NCBI GenBank assembly: GCA_948146395.1
Contig: OX411554.1
Coordinates: 42,359,869 to 42,423,868, forward strand
Direction of reading: 5' to 3'
Length of the DNA stretch: 64,000 bases
Source: Fragum whitleyi
Taxonomy: Eukaryota > Mollusca > Bivalvia > Cardiida > Cardiidae
The position numbers and the translations under genes were made by a program. Below the pieces are notes generated by a model, which saw only the letters and a program-made list of their open reading frames with translations, did not search any database and was not told where the DNA came from. Of the stretch, positions 11,278-21,663 are shown piece after piece (the first letter of the stretch is position 1; each line of letters opens with the position of its first letter).

Positions 11278-11413
11278 GAGGGTTGATCAGTTAATACGTG
11301 GACAAGATGAATATATCAGTTATAAACCATCGCATATTTCCGAAATTTTGAAAGAAGAATCCTCCGTAAATTGGGCAATAATGACGGCAATGTTTAAAAC
11401 AATGCATAAATGA
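11278..11413 (+). pseudogene. possible displaced C-terminal coding remnant
   Basis: Immediately after the truncated MITE an open frame reads TRVDQLIRGQDEYISYKPSH and continues as HISEILKEESSVNW to a TGA at 11411-11413. Its composition looks more like protein than the surrounding repeats. It could be the original tail of the sulfotransferase, separated by the insertion, or chance. No recognised domain. Confidence 0.25.
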
Positions 11414-11454
11414 AAAAGATTTAGTTACATGTACCATAGTAACTAAGTAACTTC

Positions 11455-11747
11455 GCCGCCGTCCTTTACTATTATTTTTAAGTTGGTAGCACGTCGAACT
11501 GTCATTCTAGAGGTCCTGGGTTCGATCCCCGACGACGGCACTCATTCTTTCCGACAATTTGTCTCTTACCAATAGGTCGATAAATCGTAGACCTATGTTG
11601 GATATTACTTGAAGGCTAGGAAAGGATGTATTTTTAGTGCTGGTGTGAGAAATACCAGGAATCCATTGTTAGGTGCTCCAGCTGCCGCATTATAGCTGAA
11701 AAATTATTGCAAGTGGCGTAAAACCCCATTCAAATAAACAAACAAAC
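11455..11747 (+). repeat. tRNA-derived SINE, near-complete
   Basis: The tRNA-like head contains an A-box region (AGTTGGTAGCACGTCG) and a good B box (GGGTTCGATCCCC). It is flanked by GCCGTC / GACGACGGC pairing like an acceptor stem. The body has TTTCCGAC, ATCGTAGACCTATGTTGGATA, GGTGTGAGAAATACCAGGAA, GTTAGGTGCTCCAGC and GTGGCGTAAAACCCCATTC. It ends in an (AAAC)n-like tail. RNA polymerase III transcription is expected from the head. Confidence 0.85.
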
Positions 11748-12680
11748 TATAGTTACTTCGTTAGACGGCACAACTGCACCCATTTTTTTTTTAGAATTTT
11801 ACACGTTTTAAGCATACTTTATTTCTTACTTTTCAACCGATATCTTCAGGAAGAATAATTTGATTGAAGGGTCACCAATGGAACACCTATGCCAAGTTTC
11901 ATTGAAATCGGCCAAATGGTTTGGGAGGGGAATATTTTTATAGATTTTAAAGTGAATAAAATGTCCCGCCCTGCCACGCCTATATTTGGTTGTCAATAAA
12001 AAATTCTTTAACAATAAACGAAGAAGGTCAAAGTATCATTTCTACCAAGTTTCGTTAAGATCCGCCATTTACCTTGGGATGAGAAGTTGTATAAAGAATG
12101 TTTATAGATTAAGTTTACGCAAGGACGGACGAACGCACGACAGACATCGTTTTTAATGGAGCTATAAACGATTATTATGTATTAAGAAAGTTATATAAAG
12201 CATTATCACAAGCGAATAGTTTCAACAGGAGCGTCTCACGGAGAAACACAATTTATATGTACGATTTGACGGGAATGAGAGTCACTTTACGATGTATATA
12301 ACTGTAGGATCTCAAATTCTGAAAGTCATTCACTACTTGTCATGTATAAATTTTATGTGAAATAATTTCACGTGGACTCAATGTGCTTCAAAAATGAAAA
12401 TCGCCAAGCATCACCGAGAGTCGGTCCGCATTCCGAGTACCAGAAAAGGATGAGATTTAAACGTTAGAACAGACATAGTTCACAAAAATAATGTAAGTTG
12501 TAATGCTTTGAGCTTTTCTACAGTCGCAAAATGAGACGATTTTTACTTTCTGAATAAATATGCTTACTTTATACGATAATGGTTGTTTTTTACTACTTAT
12601 ATCTAATCCTTTCTACCGAAAAATTGTTCTTATAAAATATAAATATTAATAACAAGAAGTATTTTTTGTAATATACGGTA
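11748..12680. other. no gene seen
   Basis: AT-rich sequence. The part at 11830-12170 (CAAGTTTCATTGAAATCGGCC, GGACGGACGAACGCACGACAGACATCG) resembles the 'same substitution' style of interspersed repeats common in mollusc genomes. No open frame of note on either strand. Confidence 0.4.
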
Positions 12681-12860
12681 CAGTTTATAACACCGTGAAA
12701 TAGACAAAGTGGATGATTTGGGAATGAAATTAAATGAGTGCGATGATGAAGTTTTGGGTGAAATTTAAGGGAGATAATTCAATATCGCTAATTTTCAGGA
12801 TGAACAAAATAAGCTATATTAATCATCTCCCTTTAATAAAGTATACGTTTTTTCTGATAA
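12681..12860 (-). mobile_element. TA-MITE, truncated
   Basis: Diverged end after TA at 12679-12680 (CAGTTTATAACACCGTGAAA), the GAATGAAATTAAATGAGTGCG words and the palindrome at 12768-12834, then truncated. Confidence 0.75.
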
Positions 12861-14600
12861 TTGATTCCGAATATATATATAGGTAGAGAGGAAAGTTAAA
12901 TTTGAATAACGCATAATTCTATATGATTTTCTTCCACTATTTTCCTTACCTTTTGCTTGATAGACATAAATTCGATTTAACTAATAACTCCTAGACTATT
13001 TTTTTTTTATCATTCAATTTCTTAACACACTAAAATTGGATTTTTTTTGCTTGTCTTTTACTGTAAACTTTTACTTTTAGAACGAGCTGTTATACTCGAC
13101 CTTTTCGTTTTCTTATTCTTTCACATGAAAAGTTGGAAATTAGACACCATAAATGAAACCGATTTCTATAAAGTGATAATATGAAGATATCAACCCATTT
13201 CTCCTGCTATCACAACATAAGGGGTACATTTGCTTAAATCTAGGTAAATCTCGTAGCATTATTGCCAGAGAAAATAAGTGGGAGGATCGTGCTTGTATTT
13301 CAATAAGATCAGTCTTTAGGAATCGTACTTCGAAGTAAGGAGCATGTATGTGTTAAATCAGTGGCACGAGAGGATATTTAACTTTTAGATTATTATTTCT
13401 TATTTATTTTTTGGGCAACAATTACAGTGAAGGCAAGTCGAAAGAAAGAGTGTATCTTGCTACATTGTAGGTAAGTACGTCTTTGCGGCTTAATGTCTCT
13501 AGATTTTCTTTTTCTTTTATTTTTTTTCTTTTTTCGTAGGCCACATGGGCGGTTATCGCACTAAATAAGTGTTTAAAAGTATTGCTTCCAAATAGCTTGT
13601 CAGAGGCATTGTATACTGAACAACAAAAATAACGCATCGCTTCATTTTTTAGGATATAACATAAAAAAAAAGTTTCAAAGAATGGTTGTATCAAAATAAG
13701 CGATGACCAAATATTGATTTGTGTCAAAAAGGTCGAAAACGTATACATGCGCGTTGAAGAGTTACACACTCATAAAGGCAACAACCCCAAAAATGAATAT
13801 TTTTGAAATAGGAGAAGGTTTCCATTGCTCTGTAAAAGTCACTAGCGCGTGAATCCATGTGCAAAATTGCACTCAAAGAATATCTGACACGTGAATTTCT
13901 GAATTGTATGAAGACTTACTCCCAATTTTGCTATCCATTAGATGTGCGTGCTGCCTGAATCTGACTCTATACCTATGGTTTTCGTGAACTTTTTTTTACT
14001 TTCAATTGCAAGCTTGTATTTGCTAGATCTTGAGATAAGTACAGTCGGTGAAATATTGGTCATTAATATCACTTTATAAAGATCTTCGCGAAGACAGTCC
14101 ACAGTTGCATGAGCTGAATGGACCATAACATTGACTTGCTCATGGGGTGTTACATATGGCTTAAGCTACTGAAGGACTAGAAACTCGGCTCAGATTCATT
14201 ACTTCTGTGTTTCACTGTCATCAATTGTCCACTAAAACCTGAAAAACTGTGACATAGAGAGTAATAATTTCCGGTCATATCACCCTAAAATGCAGCCTCC
14301 TCATTGTGTCAGCATCCAAAGTATGGCACCTTAAAATATTCCAGTTATTGTCCCTCATGGCAGTTGCAAGTGTCCTTGATTTAATGAATCAGTTCATTAT
14401 GACTATGCGCGATGGCGTTCCGAAATTCAATCTTTCGCTACCACCAAACTCGAAGACTTTGCTTGATCTGATAAATGTCTACACTGTTTTTCATTACCAC
14501 CTTTATTTGCTGTAATACTCGACCAACTTTATTATCATTAGGTGCATTCGATCTGTTACACGAGCAGAAAACATGTTTATCACATTCAAGTGTCTTTACT
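12861..14600. other. long stretch without a supported gene
   Basis: AT-rich unique-looking DNA. A minus-strand frame of 115 codons (13422-13769) contains YEKRKKIKEKENLETLSRK but shows no domain, signal peptide or splice context, and I do not call it. No repeat family from the rest of the window is seen here. Confidence 0.4.
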
Positions 14601-14609
14601 CAACTGAGT

Positions 14610-14666
14610 ATGGGTTTAGGAATAAATTTCATCACATTTGTGTGCCTAGTGGCCGGCCAAACTACG
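14610..14666 (+). CDS. possible signal-peptide first exon
   Basis: An ATG at 14610 opens 19 codons reading MGLGINFITFVCLVAGQTT, a typical short secretory signal with a hydrophobic core and small residues near the end. It runs directly into a consensus donor, ACG|GTAAGTAAT, at 14667 in phase 0. The same frame is open upstream to a methionine at 14475, which is also hydrophobic. No TATA element or downstream exon was identified, so this could be chance. An encoded secreted product is inference only. Confidence 0.3.
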
Positions 14667-14896
14667 GTAAGTAATATCAGTAAATTGATCGATTTTAGGG
14701 TAAAATTATTTGTCATTGAAAAGTGATGCGTTATTTTTGTTGTTCGGTATGTTTGTAACAGGAAAATTGTTGTGATTAACTGTTTGAACAGTTTGCTGCA
14801 ACGTCCTTGCTGTATCGTGTTTGTACCACCGAATTACCAATTCACGCGCGCGCATCTCAGTGGCTAATATTTTGCACATAAACACATAAACTTATA

Positions 14897-15333
14897 CAGT
14901 TAAAAACATCGTGAAATTGACAAGGTGAATGATTTTGGAATTATTAAGGAATGAAATTGAATGAGTGTATGGCGCGAGTCTTGAGTGAATTTGATGGGAG
15001 GTAATCCTATATCACAAATTTTGTTCAGGATGAACAAAATTAGTGATATTGATTACCTCCCTTTAATAAAAAATGCAAACAAATTCTATAGATAACTTTC
15101 TATTTCTTCAAGAACCTATTAGACGCTTACAATTTGAATTATGTCATCGAAATCGCGATTTTTTTCTATCCAAGTTTATTTTGAATGAAGTTGTTGATTC
15201 TATATTTTTCAATGGGTTTGAACGTTTTTGAATGGTTTGATTGAGTGTTTGGAATGAATGATTGGAGCGCTGAGTGATCGTTTGAGAATGGTTTTGATTG
15301 AGGTGAATGTCAATTTCACGATGTAACTAACTG
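14897..15333 (-). mobile_element. TA-MITE, complete copy (437 bp)
   Basis: CAGTTAAAAACATCGTGAAA at one end and TTTCACGATGTAACTAACTG at the other, with TA on both sides (14895-14896, 15334-15335). Palindrome at 14996-15062. Same length as the copy at 3798-4234 but inverted, so it is a good reference for the family. Confidence 0.88.
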
Positions 15334-15764
15334 TAGGAGCACTTACGACCGGTTGAAGGTAAATTCTCAAACAAGGACAATGAAACTCCGAACACATAAT
15401 TTGTGGTGGATAATAAAATTTATTTCCTCATATTCAGTAGAATTGAAAATTTGTCACGATAAAAATTTCATTTACTCAAAGCTTCTTATATCTCCAGAAT
15501 GCCAAATAAGTCCCTTTTTCAAGAAATCATTTATCCCTTCTTATATAATTTTCAATAAACGTGTTCACCTATAATGACAAAAAATATCGATAATTCTAAA
15601 GAGGAATAAAACCAAACATTTAACCAATCAGAACTCACAAGTCTTGATAGATACAATTGACAGTTAATTTTATAGACGATAACATAATATATGTATCTTT
15701 TTTTTTAAATAAAAGTTATCAAAACACTTGCTTCGAATTCAATAGTAGAACGTTGTCCATTACT

Positions 15765-15882
15765 CTATTTCTTCCCAAAGTATTTAATGATTCTGACAAT
15801 TGTTCTAACAGCTTTTCGACGGGCAAATCTTTGTAATCGACCGCGCCATTTCCGCCACTTCTTCTCTACACCATCGCTTTCC
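15765..15882 (-). CDS. cationic peptide precursor gene 1, last exon (mature peptide)
   Basis: Minus-strand exon following the acceptor ACTATCTTTTCCAG. Its first base completes a codon split in phase 2. The next 38 codons run to TAG. The peptide begins ESDGVEKK, then WRKWRGRLQRFARRKA, and ends VRIIKYFGKK. After the KK (possible dibasic cleavage) comes a segment of about 27 residues in which Trp, Leu, Phe, Ala, Val and Ile recur every 3-4 positions among Arg and Lys, i.e. a cationic amphipathic helix. The final G-K-K is the classical signal for trimming and C-terminal amidation. There are 15 basic and 3 acidic residues in the exon. The exon pairs in phase with the pro-region exon at 18917-19047 and is homologous in layout to 56701-56863. 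By analogy with known linear cationic peptides I infer a secreted antimicrobial peptide. A neuropeptide-like role is the main alternative. Confidence 0.72.
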
Positions 15883-15974
15883 CTGGAAAAGATAGTTTAT
15901 TTATAACATCCGTGTTTCTTCTTTTTTTATTCTATAAAGAGGTGAATGAAGTATAGGTTAATTACATGTAGGTA

Positions 15975-16200
15975 CAGTTGAGAACACCATTGAAGTTGAC
16001 ATATATCTCAATAAAAACCGTTCGCTCACTCACCGTTCAATTCATTCATTCCAAACACTCACTCAAACCGTTCAAAGTGACTAAAAAGATAAAATTAAAC
16101 ACTACATTCAAAATGAATATAAATAGAAACGCACTCTACACTCTCTTCAAATGTCATTCCAAAATCATTCACATAGTCAATTTCACGATGTTGTTAACTG
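15975..16200 (+). mobile_element. TA-MITE, internally deleted (226 bp)
   Basis: Both ends are present (CAGTTGAGAACACCATTGAA and TTTCACGATGTTGTTAACTG) with TA at 15973-15974 and 16201-16202. The middle, including the palindrome, is absent. It sits about 90 bp upstream (in gene direction) of the last exon of peptide gene 1, inside its intron. Confidence 0.85.
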
Positions 16201-16209
16201 TATTGAAGT

Positions 16210-16290
16210 AAAACCCGTATCAAATTGTTTGAATCCGCTTCTTACTATAAACCGTATCATACTTTTTGAATCCGCTTCTTCGCATAATCA
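16210..16290. repeat. short direct repeat
   Basis: Two diverged copies of about 37 bases with the shared word GAATCCGCTTCTT (AACCCGTATCAAATTGTTTG... and AACCGTATCATACTTTTTG...). Confidence 0.6.
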
Positions 16291-16374
16291 TACAGGGTGA
16301 TTTCACACCCCCATGAAATACAATCTATTTACCTTCTTCATATCTTATTTTTTTATTTCATGATGCAAAAAAGA

Positions 16375-16620
16375 ATATGAGCCTGTATGGGACATTTCAA
16401 ACAATTTCAAATATGCGCAAAGCAAAGCCTCTGATCAGATTGTGCATCCGCACAGTCTGACCAGAGGCTTTACTATGCGTATAGTGGATAGAAAGGGTCT
16501 CAAAGTATCTGTAGACATTCGGGTAACTTTGTTTTTACATTAGGTGAGTGTCTTCGTTACCCAAATTGTGCACCTCACGCACATTTCAAATTGATGGAAA
16601 TGTCACGCACAGGCTCATAT
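16375..16620. mobile_element. inverted-repeat element, family 3 (copy a)
   Basis: Terminal inverted repeats of about 35 bases: ATATGAGCCTGTATGGGACA... and ...TGTCACGCACAGGCTCATAT, both followed inward by ATTTCAAA(C/T)AATTT-like words. Just inside the left end is a strong hairpin (GCAAAGCCTCTG-TCAGA... / ...TCTGACCAGAGGCTTT, 16420-16476). Related copies lie near 20160-20620 and 60142-60576. Confidence 0.75.
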
Positions 16621-16684
16621 ATCTATCGAAAATGTTGCAAACTTAATCTCGTTTTTGTGTTTCATGACTTAACAAAATATATAT

Positions 16685-16780
16685 GATTTATATTTCATTG
16701 AGTGAACAATAAATACATCTTAAGTGGCTTTGCCACTCGTGAAAATATAGCTTTTGTTGTTCACTCAATGAAATATAAAT
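16685..16780. repeat. foldback hairpin
   Basis: Arms GATTTATATTTCATTGAGTG (16685-16704) and CACTCAATGAAATATAAATC (16761-16780) are perfect inverted repeats around a loop of about 56 bases with its own small inverted pair (AAGTGGC-TTTG-CCACTC). Confidence 0.8.
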
Positions 16781-17767
16781 CGATCTTACACTGAAACAAA
16801 CGATTATCCTCTATGTGACAAGATAAATTGCACAACAGCAGTTGTCTGAATTTTCGACAACGATACCAAACTTATGTACTATGCACCGCCACTGAATACC
16901 TACGTGTTTTTGTTTGCGCATAAAATCACTATAAAAATTTTCCGACTGCTTCGGTTTTTAGCAAGTTTAGCACATAAAACGTTCCGTGCATTCGCTTTTG
17001 TAGCATAACGCTTTAAAAAACTTTTGATTATTTGACCTAATCCGGAAAAAAATGAACCCTCGTATATGCAACTTTCATGATAGCGTAATTTTTGGGCTCA
17101 AGTTTTCTTAATAAACGAGCTAAACTCTATAAACTGTTTGCGCTTGATGATTTTTTTTAATAAAGTGTAATGTCATGCGAAAAGGGGCCATCTCGGAATT
17201 CTATATGTTGATTTTTTTAATAAAATAGGGATCGGATCCGGCAGAGGAAAACCAGATGTCTGATTTAAAAAAAATAAATAGAAGAACAAAACCTGTAAGT
17301 TTAGTTGGATAAGCCTGATCTGCTTGGGTTCATGGGTTTATTCGGACCCAAGTTACGTGTTTTTAGCCAAACACGAACTCTAGCAGCTCTAAACAGATTG
17401 CCATATTCATGATAGTTAAGGAATCTTCAAATGTTAAACGTTTTTTTATTTTTACATTGAGAATTGATATTTAGAGGAAACGGCATCGAGACTATAGCCA
17501 ACTTGCCTAACAAAGATTGAGAACCAAATTGAGTTTAAAAAAAGAAAGAAAAACAACAACACAAAACTTTAGGATCTGCACTGCGATCAGGATGACGGCG
17601 CAAACTGTTTGCAAATTGTATTCATTTTGCGCGCCAGTGCACATGCAAAGCTGGGTTTTTGTCACCCAGATCGCAGGCGGGTTATCCGTGTGGAATTGTT
17701 CTCTTGGTTAACATATTTTTGCTTAGAGGTAAAACACACGAATAAGATCATCTTCATCCCTTTTAAC

Positions 17768-18172
17768 TCAGTTAACAACAGCGTTAAATTGACATTGTGA
17801 ATGATTTTTTCAAATGATTAATGAATGAAATTGAATAAGTGTGTGAAGCAAGTTTTGAGTGAATTTAATGGGGGGGGGGGGGGGTAACCCTATATCGCAA
17901 AATTTGTTCAGGATGAACAAAATTAGCGATATTGATTACCTCCCTTTAATCAAATCTGCATACAAGCTCTATACATAGCTTCGTTTTTCTTCAAGAACCA
18001 ACGAGGCACTAACAATTTGAATCATGTCTGTGAAATCGCAATTTTTCTCTATCGAAATTTATATTGAATGACGTTGTTGATACTTTATTTTTTTCAATGG
18101 GTTTGAGCGTTTTTTGAATGGTTTTGAGTGAGGTGATTGTCAATTTCACGATGTAACTAACATCGAGTTCTC
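17768..18172 (-). mobile_element. TA-MITE, nearly complete
   Basis: End CAGTTAACAACAGCGTTAAATT, a poly-G run (17871-17884) at the palindrome edge, palindrome to 17945, and the opposite end TTTCACGATGTAACTAAC. The next MITE begins six bases later, so two copies stand almost head to tail. Confidence 0.8.
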
Positions 18173-18177
18173 ATCTA

Positions 18178-18573
18178 CTGTAAACAACATCGTGAAATTG
18201 ACAATGTGAATGATTTTGGAAATATTCCTGAATGAAATGAGTGGGAAGAGCGAGTTTTTTGGGTGAAATTAAAAGGAGATAGTTTATTATCACAAATATT
18301 GTGCCACTTGGACGAAATCTAATATATTTATTAAGACATTTTTAAATCTTTTTTTCCAATTTGCTCGTCGTTAAGTTCTTATCAGACACTTAAGAACCCT
18401 AAACACCCAATAGAATTATGGATAGATCAACGATTTCGGGTTTTTTTGGGTTTTTTTTGTGGAAATTTTGAAGCGTTTTTGAATGGTTTGAGTGAGTGTT
18501 TGGAATCGCTGAGTGCGTGGTTCGGTAAAGCCTTGATCGAGGGGGAACGTCAATTTAACGATGTTACTAACTG
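18178..18573 (-). mobile_element. TA-MITE, complete but diverged (396 bp)
   Basis: TA at 18176-18177 and 18574-18575. Ends CTGTAAACAACATCGTGAAA and TTTAACGATGTTACTAACTG. The palindrome region is decayed, with one arm largely lost. Confidence 0.8.
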
Positions 18574-18615
18574 TATTTTCCGAATCAATTCTAGCTCACT
18601 TATCAATATGTATTA

Positions 18616-18898
18616 CAGTTAGTAACACCATGAAATTCAAATTGATCTCAATCACAAATAAAGATAAGACCAACAACTACATTCAAAATAAAAATGGCCA
18701 GAAAAAATCGCGATTTCACTGACAAAAATTGAAATTGTAAGCGACTTATTGATTCTTGAAGTAATAAGAAGCTATTTAAAGAACTGGTATGCACATTCTA
18801 TCAAAGGGAGGTAATAAATATCACCAATTTTGTTCATCCTGAACAAAATTTGCGATATTAGATTACCTCCCTTTAATTTCACTAATAACTCACTCGTG
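18616..18898 (+). mobile_element. TA-MITE, truncated, next to peptide gene 1 exon
   Basis: Left end CAGTTAGTAACACCATGAAA after TA (18614-18615), palindrome at 18806-18878, then similarity is lost in TTTCACTAATAACTCACTCG. The splice donor of the peptide gene 1 pro-region exon lies only 13 bases further on, so the element sits in the intron against the exon. Confidence 0.8.
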
Positions 18899-18916
18899 GC
18901 ACATTGGAATACTTAC

Positions 18917-19047
18917 ACTGGACTCTGCTCGCCAACAACCTCGCTATTAAGCTCTTTTTTATCTTCGATTGGCCAATCAACGTCGTCGTCGTCCTCGGGA
19001 CAGAAAATGGCTTGGCACACTTGATCATCTCCACATTGCTTACATAC
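18917..19047 (-). CDS. cationic peptide precursor gene 1, pro-region exon
   Basis: Minus-strand exon of 131 bases between a pyrimidine-rich acceptor (ACTCTACTCTCTATATAG) and a perfect donor (CCAGT|GTAAGTATT). It starts in phase 0 and ends in phase 2, the phase required by the last exon at 15765-15882, and the split codon becomes Val. The product starts VCKQCGDDQVCQAIFC, continues with an acidic run (PEDDDDVDW) and ends KKELNSEVVGEQSP. A second possible acceptor (TATGTAAG|CAATG) would shorten it by three codons without changing frame. It is homologous to 58565-58701: both keep a C-x10-C pair at the N-terminal side and an ELN tail. The acidic pro-segment would neutralise the basic mature peptide before cleavage (inference from known precursors). 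Confidence 0.7.
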
Positions 19048-19087
19048 CTATATAGAGAGTAGAGTTACACGTGAAAGTTCGACCCCC

Positions 19088-19296
19088 GAAGGCGGCTCTT
19101 AATCTTACGATCTATTTTTCTCCCACCAATGGATCGATAATCGTAGACCTAGGTGGGATAGCTGCTGGGGGCTAGGAAGGGATGAAACGGTAGTACTGGT
19201 GATGAAAATACAAGGAAGCTATTGTTAGGTGCTCCAGTTGCCACGATATAACTGAAATAAAATTGAAAGTGGCATAAAACCCCATGTAAAACAAAT
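19088..19296 (+). repeat. SINE copy with decayed head
   Basis: Words TTCGACCCCCGAAGGCGGC (remains of B box and acceptor stem), TCCCACCAATGGATCGATAATCGTAGACCTA, GTTAGGTGCTCCAG and GTGGCATAAAACCCCATG, then an A-rich tail. It lies in the intron upstream of the peptide gene 1 pro-region exon. Confidence 0.8.
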
Positions 19297-19349
19297 AAAC
19301 CTGAAAATGCCTTTCGGATTTGAAATAATTACATTTTTGCCTGTAAGTG

Positions 19350-19467
19350 CGCCTGAGTAAAGTCTGATGGGAGAGGGGTTATATGTAAAAGCTAGTAACC
19401 AAGGGCGGAACAAGAGGGGTTTGCTTTGCAAATAACTCCTTTCCACCATCAGACTTTACTCAGGGAC
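19350..19467. repeat. foldback element
   Basis: Perfect 19-base inverted ends CCTGAGTAAAGTCTGATGG and CCATCAGACTTTACTCAGG enclose about 80 bases without coding capacity. Confidence 0.8.
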
Positions 19468-21223
19468 ATATCAACATGAAAGTTCATTATGGTCCATTAT
19501 AAGACGAGCAGAGTCCTGAACGCAGTTTTATTTCCTTTCCTTTCTTTTTTTCCTTTTTCGCCCTTTTCTGGAAGTATGGCTAATGAACACTGAAACCGCA
19601 CAATTCGTTTCAGCTATCGTGGTATAATATCGAACAACGTTTTCACCTGCGACATAGCAGTAAAGATTCATACTTAATGTTTATCATTATTCAAATGTTT
19701 AATTGTAAGAACACGAGAGAAAAATAGGTTTTGAACAATTAGTTTTACATGTTTAATGTGTTTTGATTTATTTTATTTTTTTTTTCTTTTTATCTTATTA
19801 ATTCATTTTTTTACAATTCATAGCCAAACCTGAAATAATGTACGTTCACAAACATACTTTAAACGAGCATACTATGGATAAAGTAGAACCAACGTATTTC
19901 GTGTTGTCTTATTTTCTAACTACACTGACAAAGCAAATAACCCCGCAACATTTTTATCATCCTTTGACCCTACAATGGTTTATCTCGCGTGTCATCCTGA
20001 AAATACAACGTGAAACTAACAAGGTGTTACAACAAAATGGACGACCTTCTATCACAACCTTTGATAAAATATATACTACTCAACTTTTGCCAGGGATCAA
20101 AATGGAAGATCATGTATTTTCCAAGAGGAGTTTCATTCTATCTAAAACAAGTTTAACTCAAAGTATCTGTAGACCATTAGGCAACTTTATATTTACGGTT
20201 TGTGGCTGTCAACGCTACTCAAGACATTTCAAATTGTTGGAAATGTTAAGCACGGGCTCATATCTCAAAAACAGCCGAGACTTGACTAAGGTAAAAATAA
20301 GCCACCTCAACGTCAACAATTAAGCTGTCGACGTCAAAGGGATTACAATGGCTCGACCTTTTGCCAATCTATTGTAACAAAGTGGTTGAAGGTTGTACAC
20401 ATCCAATCTATAAGAGATTAGGGCGAGCATTGAGTAGCGCTGACAGGCACATACTATACATATAAAGTTATCTGATGGTCTAAAGCTACTTAGAGACCGT
20501 ATCTATCTACTAAATGCATAGTTAAGACTCTGGTCAGACTGTGCGGATGCACAGGATGGTCAGAGTCTTTGCTTTGCGCATTTTTGAAATTTTTGGAAAT
20601 CTCACGCACAGGCTCATATTTCAAAGCTGTCTCTATATTTCTGCATAAATTAGAACTTTATTATTCTCTCAAGTAATCGCTTTAGATTTGTGTAATACAT
20701 GTATGAAATATTTCCTAATCGTCAGCAAAAAAGTGAAAGTTAATATTAAGAAATATGTTTCGCATTTTTTTTATTATTTTATTTTATTATTTTTTTTATT
20801 AGTTCGTCAAATAAAGATGAACAATCAAAATTTTGTTAACTCCCGTCTGTCCGCAACCTATTTTATTTACAAAAACTTCTCAAAAACTATTTATCAGATT
20901 TGAACCAAACCCTACATGAAGGATCCTTTGTTTATCAATTCAAAATACTCTACAGAATTGGAATCCATGAGGAACTGGTTGCCATGGCAACGAAGTAAAA
21001 AATCTTTTAATAACTATCTCCTCCAAAACGGAACGACCGACAGCTTTCATATTTCATACGAATCATTGACCAGTGCTTTTTCTTATAAAATACTTCAAAT
21101 TGTTTCTCTGTCTTGAATTGAACCCTATTGTGTGTAATTCAAGTTTTAACATTAAAATATAACCACAACGATTTTCAGAATTTTCTAACCCCCAAACCAG
21201 AAGGCTTAAACGTTTAATATTTA
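19468..21223. other. stretch with repeats and an unplaced open frame
   Basis: Contains pieces of inverted-repeat family 3 (20160-20265, ending CACGGGCTCATAT, and 20500-20622 with the GACTCTGGTCAGACTGTGCG hairpin). An open frame of 161 codons at 19838-20323 (plus) runs from unique sequence into that repeat and has no recognised motif; I do not treat it as a gene. I looked here on the minus strand for the missing exon 2 of peptide gene 1 and did not find it. Confidence 0.4.
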
Positions 21224-21644
21224 TGTAGCCAGGATGAAATGTTCACTGTTTCACACCAGTGTCTCTTTACATAAGCTATAGTCATCCTTATATGCGTGGA
21301 AAGTGAGCGATTGTAGTGAGTTGTTTACACTAGTCACTTTTAACCACACCCATGATTGCATGCTTTTCCCCTCACTTTAAGTCTAACCCTGGATAGGAAA
21401 CATCTAACAATCTGCTGATCTTCATCGTATCTTGATCCTGGTAGGTAGAACTTCGTTGCAGTCATTTTTAAATCATTTAGACTTCATAAACATATTTTAA
21501 GGAACAGTATCTTATGAGCCTTCAAATTTGTATATTTCAGGTTTTTTATCCTTAGAACTATTAAATTGTACTTTGTACAACGACCGTCGAGAACTCAATA
21601 CAAGGGATACTACACAGTTGTTGTTAGTCTTCAATCTTGTTACA
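21224..21644 (+). repeat. 5' LTR
   Basis: Begins TGTAGCCAGGATGAAATG and ends AATCTTGTTACA. Differs from the 3' LTR at TTACATAAGC (TTACAGAAGC in the other) and ATGATTGCATG (ATGATAGCATG). The LTR of such elements holds promoter and polyadenylation signals; I see no canonical TATA box that I would insist on. Confidence 0.95.
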
Positions 21645-21645
21645 A

Positions 21646-21663
21646 TGGCGACCACGACGAGAC
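21646..21663 (+). promoter_or_regulatory. primer-binding site
   Basis: Directly after the 5' LTR comes TGGCGACCACGACGAGAC. TGG complements the universal CCA end of tRNA, and the following bases resemble the complement of an arginine-type tRNA acceptor end. The tRNA identity is inferred from memory of tRNA ends and is not certain. Confidence 0.65.

Noticed and set aside
13422..13769. 115-codon minus-strand frame
   Set aside because: No domain, no signal peptide, mixed composition, no splice context; likely chance in AT-rich DNA.
19838..20323. 161-codon plus-strand frame
   Set aside because: Its second half lies in an inverted-repeat element, and no motif is recognisable; not supported as a gene.
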